Assembly: GCA_025808375.1 (NCBI GenBank)
Contig: CP061009.1
Coordinates: 186,001 to 250,000 of the forward strand
Origin: Duncaniella muricolitica
Lineage (GTDB): Bacteria; Bacteroidota; Bacteroidia; Bacteroidales; Muribaculaceae
Reading direction: 5' to 3'
Length of the DNA stretch: 64,000 nucleotides
Shown here: piece after piece, positions 43,004 to 50,436 of the stretch
Layout of the letters: each line of letters begins with the position of its first letter
Numbering within the stretch: position 1 is the stretch's first letter
Notes under the pieces: model-generated
Database searches by the model: none
Told to the model about the DNA's origin: nothing
What the model saw: the letters and a program-made list of their open reading frames with translations, nothing else
Translations under genes and position numbers: made by a program

Positions 43004-44098
43004 ATGACATTATATCCTTCACTTATAACCGAGGCTCTCGCTACAGTGCGTTATCCCGGTAACGGCAAGAGTCTGATCGAAAATTCAATGGTGGCTGATG
43101 ATATACGTATCGACGGCGAGAGTGTTAGTTTTACGCTTATCTTTGACAAGCCGACCGATCCGTTCATGAAGTCGATGGCCAAGGCAGCGGAGACTGCGAT
43201 ACATACATATGTGTCACCGGAGGTAAAGGTTACGGTGCACACAGCGTCGCGCCAGCCGGCTTCGGCCAAGGCTGCTCCGGTGTTGCCGGGCGTGAAGAAT
43301 ATCGTGGGTGTGTCGTCGGGCAAAGGCGGTGTTGGTAAGTCGACTGTCGCCGCCAATCTTGCCGTGGCTCTTGCGCGCGAGGGTTATAAGGTGGGATTGC
43401 TTGACGCAGACATTTTCGGCCCTTCGATGCCTAAGATGTTTGGTATCGAGGACCAGCAGCTCTATATACATGATGTCGACGGCCGTCAGATGATAATCCC
43501 TGTGGAGCGTTACGGCGTGAAGTTGCTGTCAATAGGTTTTCTGGTTGACAAGGACAAGGCTGTGATGTGGCGCGGGTCGATGGCGTCGAATGCTCTGAAG
43601 CAACTTATTTCGGAGGGTGACTGGGGTGAGCTTGATTATTTCCTTATAGATATGCCTCCCGGCACGAGCGATATCCATCTGACGCTTGTGCAGACGCTGG
43701 CCATGACGGGTGTGGTGGTTGTAACCACTCCTCAGGAGGTGGCTCTGGCTGACGCACGCAAGGGTATCTCGATGTTTAAGGATGATAAGGTAAATGTGCC
43801 TATACTCGGACTTGTGGAGAATATGGCGTGGTTTACTCCGGCTGAACATCCCGATGAGCGTTACTATATATTTGGCCGCGAGGGTGGCGTGAAGCTCGCT
43901 GAGCATATGGGAGTGCGTCTGCTCGCGCAGATACCGCTTGTGGCTTCGATAGCTGACAGCGGTGACAACGGTTGTCCGGTGGCTATGACTGACAGTATCA
44001 CGGGCCATGCTTTCGCTCATCTGGCTCATGAGGTAATCGATGCTGTGGCTGAGCGTAACTCTATGCTGCCTCCGACTCAGAAGGTGCAGCTTAAGTGA
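43004..44098 (+). CDS. Mrp/ApbC-type ATPase for iron-sulfur cluster transfer
   Basis: 364 residues. An N-terminal MIP18/DUF59 domain (1-85) is followed by a P-loop domain with the deviant Walker A GKGGVGKS at 106-113 and LLDADIFGPSMPKMFG. Proteins of this type carry and deliver Fe-S clusters. The usual CxxC pair after the ENM motif is missing: the segment reads VENMAWFTPAEHPDERYYIF. Similar CxxC-less versions are, as far as I recall, normal in Bacteroidales, so this is a clade trait. The first gene in a stretch with fewer C-ending codons than genes left of 40 kb. Confidence 0.92.
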   Translation: MTLYPSLITEALATVRYPGNGKSLIENSMVADDIRIDGESVSFTLIFDKPTDPFMKSMAKAAETAIHTYVSPEVKVTVHTASRQPASAKAAPVLPGVKNIVGVSSGKGGVGKSTVAANLAVALAREGYKVGLLDADIFGPSMPKMFGIEDQQLYIHDVDGRQMIIPVERYGVKLLSIGFLVDKDKAVMWRGSMASNALKQLISEGDWGELDYFLIDMPPGTSDIHLTLVQTLAMTGVVVVTTPQEVALADARKGISMFKDDKVNVPILGLVENMAWFTPAEHPDERYYIFGREGGVKLAEHMGVRLLAQIPLVASIADSGDNGCPVAMTDSITGHAFAHLAHEVIDAVAERNSMLPPTQKVQLK

Positions 44099-44100
44099 CT

Positions 44101-44190
44101 CAATTTGAGCGAGCTCAAATTGAAGGTTATAAGGTTATAAGGTTATAGGCTTATAAGAATATAGGCTTATAAGAATATAGGGTTATATCA
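44101..44190 (+). repeat. Palindrome and GGTTATAA tandem repeats before folK
   Basis: A perfect palindrome CAATTTGAGC/GCTCAAATTG (44101-44110 with 44113-44122) follows the Mrp stop. Then come three AAGGTTAT units (44123 and on) and two copies of GGCTTATAAGAATATA (starting 44149 and 44164). All is AT-rich, between co-directional genes; it may act as terminator plus unstructured leader. Confidence 0.55.
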
Positions 44191-44207
44191 CCTAAGATAA
44201 TTATATT

Positions 44208-44675
44208 TTGAAAATATTTCTTAACCTTGGTTCCAATCTCGGTAACCGGGAGGAGATGCTCGGTCGGGCGGTCGCGCTCTTAAGGGATGCGCTGCCCGGC
44301 CGAGTGACATGCTCGCGGATGCTTGAAACCCCTGCGTGGGGGTTTGAATCGGATAATCCTTTTCTGAATGTGGGGGTGGCTGTGGAGACTGAGTGTGCTT
44401 TGTCTCCTATGGAGGTGCTGCGAATTGTGGAAGGGATTCAGCGTGATCTTGACCCGTCACCCCACCGTGATGAGGCGGGGGGATATATTGACCGGGCTAT
44501 CGATATTGATATTGTCGCTATCGATGATGTGGTGATGGATACGCCGGAGCTTACGCTGCCGCATCCGAGGATGCATCTGAGGGAGTTTGTGCTTGTGCCG
44601 ATGGCTGAGCTTGCTCCTGACTGGCGTCACCCGAGGCTTGGACTGCGGGTGGATGAGATGGTGACTAAGGCTTAG
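44208..44675 (+). CDS. folK: 2-amino-4-hydroxy-6-hydroxymethyldihydropteridine pyrophosphokinase
   Basis: 155 residues starting with TTG 44208 (MKIFLNLGSNLGNREEML). HPPK landmarks are LNLGSNLGNRE at the start, ETPAWGFESDNPFLNVGV and the metal-binding GGYIDRAIDIDIVAIDD region ending in LPHPRMHLREFVLVPM. It transfers pyrophosphate from ATP to the pterin in folate synthesis. The TTG start is inferred from the conserved N-terminus; there is no ATG upstream in frame before a stop. It is followed by the first repeat island. Confidence 0.93.
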   Translation: MKIFLNLGSNLGNREEMLGRAVALLRDALPGRVTCSRMLETPAWGFESDNPFLNVGVAVETECALSPMEVLRIVEGIQRDLDPSPHRDEAGGYIDRAIDIDIVAIDDVVMDTPELTLPHPRMHLREFVLVPMAELAPDWRHPRLGLRVDEMVTKA

Positions 44676-44692
44676 CTTGGCGATGGTGCTCC

Positions 44693-44992
44693 CCGGGCCG
44701 AGCTGAAGCTCGGGAGCGGGGACAAAGCTTCGCGCTAACACGCTTTCAGAGAGGAGAGGGGGCTGATGGGGCCAATGGGCCGAATGGGGCGAATGGGGCC
44801 AATGGGGCGGCTGGGCTGGGCTTCGCGCTTCCGCGCTCACACTTTTTCAAAGGGGGCCGAATGGGCCGAATGGGGCGAATGGGGCCAATGGGGCGGCTAG
44901 GCTGGGCTTCGCGCTTCCGCGCTCACACTTTTTCAAAGGGGGCCGAATGGGCCGGATGGGGCAAATGAGGCCAATGGGGCGGATGGCTGACG
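44693..44992. repeat. Repeat island A: palindromic cassette plus G-rich 9-bp minisatellite
   Basis: Between convergent folK and the metallo-hydrolase. It begins with a cassette (CCGAGCTGAAGCTCGGGAGC ... AAAGCTTCGCG) containing the palindrome CCGAGC-TGAA-GCTCGG. Then three related long units begin at 44728, 44821 and 44907; the last two are 86 bp apart and almost identical (CTTCGCGCTTCCGCGCTCAC, TTTTTCAAAGGGGG). Within each lie tandem 9-mers of the form GGGGCNAAT / GGGCCGAAT. Near-copies of the cassette occur at 46674 and 47545. Confidence 0.85.
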
Positions 44993-44998
44993 ATATAA

Positions 44999-45044
44999 TA
45001 AAGATTGGCTGCGCGGCGGGCGCGGAGCCAATCTTTAATTTTTT
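44999..45044. terminator. Terminator between folK and metallo-hydrolase
   Basis: Stem TAAAGATTGGCT (44999-45010) with AGCCAATCTTTA (45026-45037), 12 bp perfect, GC-rich 15-nt loop, followed by ATTTTTT on the plus strand. It probably serves both convergent genes. Confidence 0.7.
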
Positions 45045-45055
45045 GATGTTTTTTG

Positions 45056-45787
45056 TCAGCAGGGGAGGGTGGCTTCGGCTCCGGGACGGTCGAGACAGAG
45101 GCATTGGGTGTCGCTTCCGGCGGGTAGGTAGGTGGCGAAGTCGCATGCTTTCTGTGGCTGGCCCCAGAAGTGCATGGGGATGAAGTAGTCGACCCGGATT
45201 TTGCTGAGGAATATGTTGGCTCCTCGGGCGAAGTCGGTGCCCAGACGTGCGTCGACGGGGAACATCACGATGTGCATGTCGGGGTAGTCCTGTGAGATAT
45301 TGTTGACGATTTTCTCGAAGTGGGCTTGTGCGGCCTGTGACTCGGCGGGTGTGGAGACGTCGCCCCAATGCCAGTCGTTGAGGTCGCCGGCGTGGAATAT
45401 GACATGGCCGTCGGGGAGTGTTATGGCGTAGGCTACGCCGGCGTCGGTGGATTTGTAGGCGCGGACTTTGCTTGTGCCGGGTATTTGGTCGAGGATGTCG
45501 CCGGGGCTCATCCATGCTACCGAGAGTCCTTTGTCGGGGACTAATTTGGAGAAGATGTCGTAGGAGAGGACGTAGGTGCGTCTGTGGTCTTGTGCGAGTT
45601 CGAAGATGGAGGTGTTGAAGTGGTCGGGGTGGTGGTGACTCACGAAGAAGATGACGTCGGCGTCGGGGGATTCTCTGAGGACTTTCTCGAGTTTTTTGTC
45701 GGGGTCTTTGTAGTAGTCAAATACCATGACGGCGTCGGGGGTGGTGACGGCAAATCCGCTATGGTCGAGATATGTTACTTTTATCAT
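45056..45787 (-). CDS. MBL-fold metal-dependent hydrolase
   Basis: 243 residues. The metallo-beta-lactamase motif HxHxDH is HHHPDH at 51-56. Further metal ligands lie in HAGDLNDWHWGD (about 145-156) and the C-terminal IPMHFWG. No signal peptide, so cytoplasmic. It belongs to the UlaG-like group of hydrolases, whose substrates vary. The last 20 residues are Cys-containing and diverged. The stop is 12 bp beyond the terminator stem, and the gene is surrounded by repeat islands. Confidence 0.85.
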   Translation of the reverse strand: MIKVTYLDHSGFAVTTPDAVMVFDYYKDPDKKLEKVLRESPDADVIFFVSHHHPDHFNTSIFELAQDHRRTYVLSYDIFSKLVPDKGLSVAWMSPGDILDQIPGTSKVRAYKSTDAGVAYAITLPDGHVIFHAGDLNDWHWGDVSTPAESQAAQAHFEKIVNNISQDYPDMHIVMFPVDARLGTDFARGANIFLSKIRVDYFIPMHFWGQPQKACDFATYLPAGSDTQCLCLDRPGAEATLPC

Positions 45788-45912
45788 GACGGTTGGGGTT
45801 GGTTACTTATATTTATATAACGCCGGAGGTGGTTGATTGTTTGTGTGTGTGCAGTATGTCAACGGTCGCTTACCGTGCGGTTTAGCTTTGGGCTGCGGAG
45901 CACGGTGTACCG

Positions 45913-46602
45913 CTAAAGTGGGTGGGGTGGGTCGGATGGGCCGGATGGGGCCGATGGTGTTGATGGGGGGAGTGTGGCCAGCAGGCGGGTGAGGGTGGCC
46001 ATGTCGGGGATGGTGATGATTGTGACGGGCGGCGGGTCGGCGGGCTGTGGCTGCGGGGCTGCGTGGCAGTCGGCGATGCCGGGGGCGTGGTGTGGGGCTG
46101 CCGGGGCCTGAAGGTGGATGATGAGGAAGCCTGAGGCGTCGAGGATGGGGAAGAGTGCTGAACAGAGTCGCTTGAAGTTGCGCGGGTCGCGCAGGAGGGG
46201 TGAGTAGGTTTTGGCTTGGTGGGCGTTGAGGAGCATCATGAAGGCGGGGGTGGTGCCTCGGATGTGGTCGGCCTGCCGGTAGGTGATGTGGCGGAGTCTT
46301 TTGTTGCGTGTGATGCGGGCGGGTCGCGAGGGGGTGCAGAGTATGGCTGTGGCTCCCGGGGGTGATGTGGCGAGCCTGTAGTCGAGGTAGCTGCGCAGGA
46401 TGGCTGTGGTGTCGTAGCCGGGTCGGTCGATGATCATGACGGGTTGGGGGCGGCTGCGGCGGTTTTGCTCAAGGCGGGATATGACGCTTCGCTCGGCGGG
46501 GGTGAGTGCCCTGCCGAGGTGGCGTGAGAAGCCGTGACACCAGATGTCGGGTATGCGTGGCTTGCGTGGCTGATGGGTGGTGATGAGCCTCCTTGCGTGC
46601 AT
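45913..46602 (-). CDS. Orphan protein, unknown function
   Basis: 229 residues from ATG 46602 (MHARRLITTHQPRK). The frame is open to 46803, but that part is translated repeat island, so the internal start is used; a TACCTTTG box lies at 46628-46621 on the minus strand. It is basic and proline-rich. The middle has the ordering of a P-loop ATPase of the helicase/terminase type: RPGYDTTAILRSYLDYRL, then ATAILCTPSRPARIT, then HIRGTTPAFMMLLNAHQ. The expected GKT and DExH residues are absent. The last ~20 residues (PPSTPSAPSGPSDPPHPL) derive from the minisatellite. I do not recognise a family. Confidence 0.5.
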   Translation of the reverse strand: MHARRLITTHQPRKPRIPDIWCHGFSRHLGRALTPAERSVISRLEQNRRSRPQPVMIIDRPGYDTTAILRSYLDYRLATSPPGATAILCTPSRPARITRNKRLRHITYRQADHIRGTTPAFMMLLNAHQAKTYSPLLRDPRNFKRLCSALFPILDASGFLIIHLQAPAAPHHAPGIADCHAAPQPQPADPPPVTIITIPDMATLTRLLATLPPSTPSAPSGPSDPPHPL

Positions 46603-46673
46603 GTCTGCTTTTTTTGTAGGCAAAGGTAGTGAGAATGGGGACGCAAGGGGTGCGGTAATGCCGCGCGCTGTGG

Positions 46674-46870
46674 GCCGAGCTGAAGCTCGGAGGCGGGGAC
46701 AAAGCTTCGCGCTTTTTTCAAAGGGTGGCCGGATGGGCCAAATGGGGCTGATGGGGCTGATGGGGCTAATGGGCGGGGTTGGCATTCGCGCTTCCGCGCT
46801 CACACTTTTTCAAAGGGGGGAGGGGAGGGTGGCAATGGGGTGGATGGCGGGGCTGATGGGGCTGATGGGG
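46674..46870. repeat. Repeat island B
   Basis: Upstream of the orphan gene and downstream of the DUF3256 gene. It contains a shortened cassette (GCCGAGCTGAAGCTCGGAGG ... AAAGCTTCGCGC), a TTTTTTCAAAGGG block, tandem 9-mers (GGGGCTGAT, GGGGCTAAT), and a second TTCGCGCTTCCGCGCTCACA block. Same make-up as island A with different 9-mer order. Confidence 0.8.
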
Positions 46871-46878
46871 CGGCGGGG

Positions 46879-47496
46879 TTATTTTGTGAAGCGTTTGCCG
46901 TTCCATTTGTAGGTGAGGGTGGGTCGGAGGGCGGGGGTGAGGGCCTTGTAGGTGTCTTCGTCGAGGAAGGTGGCGAGGTTGTTGGTGGCTGTGAGGGTGC
47001 CGGCGTCGGTGTCGATGAAGTAGGAGGCGAGCATGAAGGGGGTGTGGGCTGTTATTTCGGTGATGTCGTGGCCGGGGGTCAGCCAGTCGTTCCATCCGGG
47101 GGCTGTGAAGTGTCGGTCGGTGGGGAGGGGGGTCCAGTTGCTGTCGTAGAATTTGATGGTGGAGTCGAGCCCGGGGGTGGCGACTGTGGATATGACGGCG
47201 ATGATGGTGTCGCGACCGACGGGTAGGAGGGCTATCTGGGCTGAGGAGGAGTCGGTGATTTTGACGGTGAGGCTGGTGGGGGTGAGGCTGGTGATGGCTG
47301 AGCGTCCTTGCAGGCGGTTGGCGGAGGGGGTGGCGAGGCCTGAGTTGTAGTAGTCGACCATGTCAAGTCGGGTGTTTTTGTCGAGGAGGGGGAAGATGCC
47401 TGTGGGGGCGGTGGTGAAGGCGTCGGCTGCTGTTTTTTGGGCTGTCGCGGTGAGGGTGGCGAGGAGGAGCAGGGCTGTGAGGAGTATTTGTTTCAT
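46879..47496 (-). CDS. DUF3256-type exported protein
   Basis: 205 residues. Signal peptide MKQILLTALLLLATLTATAQ. The mature start has FTTAPTGIFPLLDKNTRLDM and VDYYNSGL. The remainder alternates strands, including VTLSDSSSAQIALLPV-like and IIAVISTVATPGLDSTIKFY segments, and ends TLTYKWNGKRFTK. The size and N-terminal pattern fit DUF3256, a Bacteroidales-specific family of unknown function; the assignment is from memory. Both sides are repeat islands. Confidence 0.65.
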   Translation of the reverse strand: MKQILLTALLLLATLTATAQKTAADAFTTAPTGIFPLLDKNTRLDMVDYYNSGLATPSANRLQGRSAITSLTPTSLTVKITDSSSAQIALLPVGRDTIIAVISTVATPGLDSTIKFYDSNWTPLPTDRHFTAPGWNDWLTPGHDITEITAHTPFMLASYFIDTDAGTLTATNNLATFLDEDTYKALTPALRPTLTYKWNGKRFTK

Positions 47497-47544
47497 CTTG
47501 GTTGTTGGTTAATGAGGTTGGTTAGTCGGGGGCTTTTTGGGATG

Positions 47545-47822
47545 GGGCCGAGCTGAAGCTCGGGAGCGGGGACAAAGCTTCGCGCTTACACGCTTTCAGA
47601 GAGGAGAGGGGGCGGCTGGGGCCAATGGACCGAATGGGGCGGATGGGGCCAATGGGCCGAATGGGGCTAATGGGCCGAATGGGGCGGATGGGGCTAATGG
47701 GAGGAGGGATGGGATGGGGAGAGAAGTGGGGCCAATGGGAGGAGGGATGAGGTGGGGCGAAAGTGAGGGAGGAGGAGAGGGGTGGGGAGGAGAGAAGTGA
47801 GGGGGGTGAGGAGAGAGGGGAG
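47545..47822. repeat. Repeat island C and low-complexity GGGAGG tract
   Basis: 47545-47614 repeats the island A cassette almost base for base (CCGAGCTGAAGCTCGGGAGC through CTTTCAGAGAGGAGAGGGGG). About twelve 9-mers follow (GGGGCCAAT, GGGGCGGAT, GGGCCGAAT, GGGGCTAAT), then a purine-rich GGGAGGAGGGATGGG tract up to the helicase stop codon. On the plus strand the block is open as a Gly-X-Asn pattern, which I regard as fortuitous. Confidence 0.8.
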
Positions 47823-47824
47823 GG

Positions 47825-49525
47825 TTAGCGGTTTTTTTGTTTTTTCTTTTTGTCGGCGAGGCGGGTGTAGTCGCGGGTGGGGTCGGCGATTTCGCTGTGG
47901 AGGCGTTTGCCGAAGAAGTCGGTGCCTGTGAGGGCTCCGACGACTTTGCGGGCGTCTTTTTTGTTGACGTCGAAGAGGGTGTAGGCGGGGAGGAGGTCGA
48001 TGCGGCCTACGTCGATGCGTTTGCCTTGTATCTGGCGGTTGAGTAGCTCGATGAGGTTGCCTGCGAAGAAGCCGTCGCGCTTGCCGACGTTGACGTAGAT
48101 GCGTTCCATGCCATGTGCTGCCGTGCGACGGTCTTTTTCTTTGTCGTTGGCGGGCCGTTCGGTCTTGGCGGTTTTGCTTTTGCGCTCGGGTTTTAAGTCG
48201 ATGAAGTCGATGTCGGGGGCGTCTTTGTAGTAGTCGAGGAGGCGGTTGAATTCGAGCGATATGACGCGCTTGAGGAGGTCTTGCTCGGAGAGCCATTCGA
48301 GTTTGCGTGAGATGCCCGGGAGGTAGGGTGCTATTTCGTCTTCGTTGACTTTGACGCGTTCGATGCGGTCGGCGAGGTTATAGAGCTGTTTGTCGATTAT
48401 GTGCTGTGGTGTGGGAACGAGGAGGTGCTCGAAGGTTTTGCCGATGGTCCGTTCGATGTCGCGCAGGCGGCCTTTTTCGCGTGAGTGTATGATGGCAATG
48501 GATGTGCCTTTTTTGCCGGCTCGGCCGGTGCGTCCGGAGCGGTGGTTGTAGACGGCAGTGTCGTCGGGGAGTCCGTAGTTGATGACGTGTGTGAGGTCGC
48601 TGACGTCGAGGCCTCGGGCGGCTACGTCGGTGGCTATGAGGAGGGGGACGACTCGGTCGCGGAATTTTTTCATCACGATGTCGCGCTGTTGCTGGGAGAG
48701 GTCGCCGTGGAGTGCTTCGGCGTTGTATCCGTCGCGGATGAGAGAGTCGGCGATTTCCTGAGTGTCGCGGCGTGTGCGGCAGAATACGATGGCGTAGATG
48801 CCGGGCGAGTTGTCGACGACGCGTTTGAGGGCGAGGTATTTGTCGCGAGCGTTGACCATGTAGTAGATATGGCGGACGTTTTCGGAGCTTTCGTTGCGTG
48901 AGCCGACGATGATTTCTTCGTAGTCGCGCATGTAGCGTCGGGCTATCTTGAGGATATCGGCTGGCATTGTGGCTGAGAAGAGGAGAGTCTTGTGGTCGTC
49001 GGGGATGTGGGTGAGTATTTCTTCGATAGAGTCGAGGAATCCCATGTTGAGCATTTCGTCGGCTTCGTCGAGGACTACGGTGGAGACGTTGTCGAGCTTT
49101 ACGACACCTCGTTTGATTAGGTCGATGAGTCGTCCGGGGGTTGCTACGATAACGTTGACGCCTGTGCGGAGAGTGCGTATCTGGCTTTCGATGCTTGAGC
49201 CACCGTAGACGGGTAGTATTTTTATGCCGGGGAGGTGGCGGGAGAAGTCGACGAGGTCGCTTCCGATCTGGAGGCACAGCTCGCGCGTCGGGGCGAGGAC
49301 GAGAGCCTGAGGTCTCCTGTCGTCGGGGTCGACGCGCTGGAGCAGGGGGAGTCCGAAGGCTGCTGTCTTGCCTGTGCCAGTCTGTGCGAGTGCTATTATG
49401 TCGTTGGCGTCGCCAAGGAGCCGAGGAATGACGCGCTCTTGTATGGGCATGGGGTTTTCAAATCCCATTTCTTCGATGGCGCGGCGCAGGGGCTCGCTGA
49501 CTCCGATTTCTTCAAATGATTTCAA
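47825..49525 (-). CDS. DEAD-box RNA helicase with DbpA-type C-terminal domain
   Basis: 566 residues. Motif Q lies around residues 5-30 (FENPMPIQERVIP). Walker A is AQTGTGKT at 47-54, with PTRELCLQI, the DEAD box in VVLDEADEMLNMGF, SAT in LFSATMP, and the helicase-C motifs TDVAARGLDV and HRSGRTGR. A basic linker (about 435-475) precedes a DbpA-like RNA-binding domain (IYVNVGKRDGFFAGNLIELL). Homologues (CsdA/DeaD) unwind structured RNA in ribosome assembly and cold adaptation. A promoter at 49616-49646 gives an ~85-nt leader. Confidence 0.94.
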   Translation of the reverse strand: MKSFEEIGVSEPLRRAIEEMGFENPMPIQERVIPRLLGDANDIIALAQTGTGKTAAFGLPLLQRVDPDDRRPQALVLAPTRELCLQIGSDLVDFSRHLPGIKILPVYGGSSIESQIRTLRTGVNVIVATPGRLIDLIKRGVVKLDNVSTVVLDEADEMLNMGFLDSIEEILTHIPDDHKTLLFSATMPADILKIARRYMRDYEEIIVGSRNESSENVRHIYYMVNARDKYLALKRVVDNSPGIYAIVFCRTRRDTQEIADSLIRDGYNAEALHGDLSQQQRDIVMKKFRDRVVPLLIATDVAARGLDVSDLTHVINYGLPDDTAVYNHRSGRTGRAGKKGTSIAIIHSREKGRLRDIERTIGKTFEHLLVPTPQHIIDKQLYNLADRIERVKVNEDEIAPYLPGISRKLEWLSEQDLLKRVISLEFNRLLDYYKDAPDIDFIDLKPERKSKTAKTERPANDKEKDRRTAAHGMERIYVNVGKRDGFFAGNLIELLNRQIQGKRIDVGRIDLLPAYTLFDVNKKDARKVVGALTGTDFFGKRLHSEIADPTRDYTRLADKKKKQKNR

Positions 49526-49615
49526 ATTGTCTTAGAATTGATGGCCGCTTGGTGCGGCGGTGATTAATATATTTTATAACCGTCGTGGGGAGTGGTGGGT
49601 TTGGTTATAATTTGA

Positions 49616-49646
49616 CAAAAGTAGGTATTTTTTTGTGAATAAGCAA
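49616..49646 (-). promoter_or_regulatory. Promoter of the DEAD-box helicase gene
   Basis: On the minus strand: TTG (49646-49644), a 20-nt spacer, TACTTTTG (49623-49616). Transcription would start about 85 nt before the ATG, leaving room for leader-based control. Confidence 0.65.
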
Positions 49647-49713
49647 CAAGGCATCCCTCGTGGGGATGCCTTGGCGTGGTGGGTGGGAGAGGTGGAGGTG
49701 AGAAAGAGGGGTA

Positions 49714-50181
49714 TCAGTTTTCGTCGTATGTTACGGGGAGAACTCGTGAGATGGAGTGGTCGAGGGAGATGAGTGTTTCGGTGCCGACTACGCCGGGGAT
49801 TACCTGGAGCTTGTGGTTGAGGAGCTCCATGAGGTGCTCGTTGTCGCGAGCGAAGAGCTTGACGAGCATGGTGTAGGGGCCTGTGGTGAAGTGACATTCC
49901 ACGACTTCGGGTATTTTTTCAAGCTCGGGGACTACTTCGCGGTATAGGGCTCCACGCTCGAGGTTTACGCCGATGTAGGTGCATGTGCGGTAGCCGAGTA
50001 TCTTTGGGTCAACGTTGTAGCCTGAGCCGGTGATAACGTTGAGGTCAATCATGCGCTGTATGCGCTGGTGGATGGCGGCGCGCGATACGCCGCATTCCTG
50101 AGCTACGTCTTTGGAGGCTATGCGGGCGTTGCGCATTACTATTTCGAGGATGCGTCGGTCGAGGTTGTCGATTTTTTCCAT
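49714..50181 (-). CDS. Lrp/AsnC-family transcriptional regulator
   Basis: 155 residues. The N-terminal winged helix-turn-helix (LDRRILEIVMRNARIASKDVA, then CGVSRAAIHQRIQRMIDLNV) is followed by a RAM effector domain from about 70 (YIGVNLERGALYREVVPELE) with the GPYTMLVKLFARD strand. Such proteins sense amino acids and regulate metabolism. Regulated genes are unknown. A weak TATATTTG box lies about 45 bp upstream on the minus strand (50231-50224). It is divergent from the acyl-CoA synthetase gene. Confidence 0.93.
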   Translation of the reverse strand: MEKIDNLDRRILEIVMRNARIASKDVAQECGVSRAAIHQRIQRMIDLNVITGSGYNVDPKILGYRTCTYIGVNLERGALYREVVPELEKIPEVVECHFTTGPYTMLVKLFARDNEHLMELLNHKLQVIPGVVGTETLISLDHSISRVLPVTYDEN

Positions 50182-50403
50182 TACAAGTACTTATGATTTA
50201 TGCCAGTGTGGTCAAATGCTTGGCAAATATATAGAAAAATCGCGAAATGTGAAACCTTTTGTCAGGAAAAAGTGAGCGGACTGCCGTTGAAGAGGAGACG
50301 AGATGTGTTGAGAGATGTTAACGTGAGTGTGCAATTTATGAGGAAATGTTAACGATTATCAAATTTCTTTTAATTATATGGGTGGCGGGCGGAAAATTGG
50401 TGT

Positions 50404-50411
50404 TACCTTTG
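50404..50411 (+). promoter_or_regulatory. -7 element of the acyl-CoA synthetase gene
   Basis: TACCTTTG, 26 bp before the ATG at 50437; no exact TTTG at -33. The leader would be about 20 nt. Confidence 0.5.
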
Positions 50412-50436
50412 CAGGAAAACTATTAAACAATATGTC

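Noticed and set aside
44693..44992. CRISPR array
   Set aside because: Repeats are adjacent or nested without unique spacers of constant length, and no cas gene is in the window.
47537..47800. Plus-strand frame with collagen-like Gly-X-Asn triplets
   Set aside because: The pattern is just the 9-bp minisatellite read in frame; no signal peptide, promoter or homologous domain.
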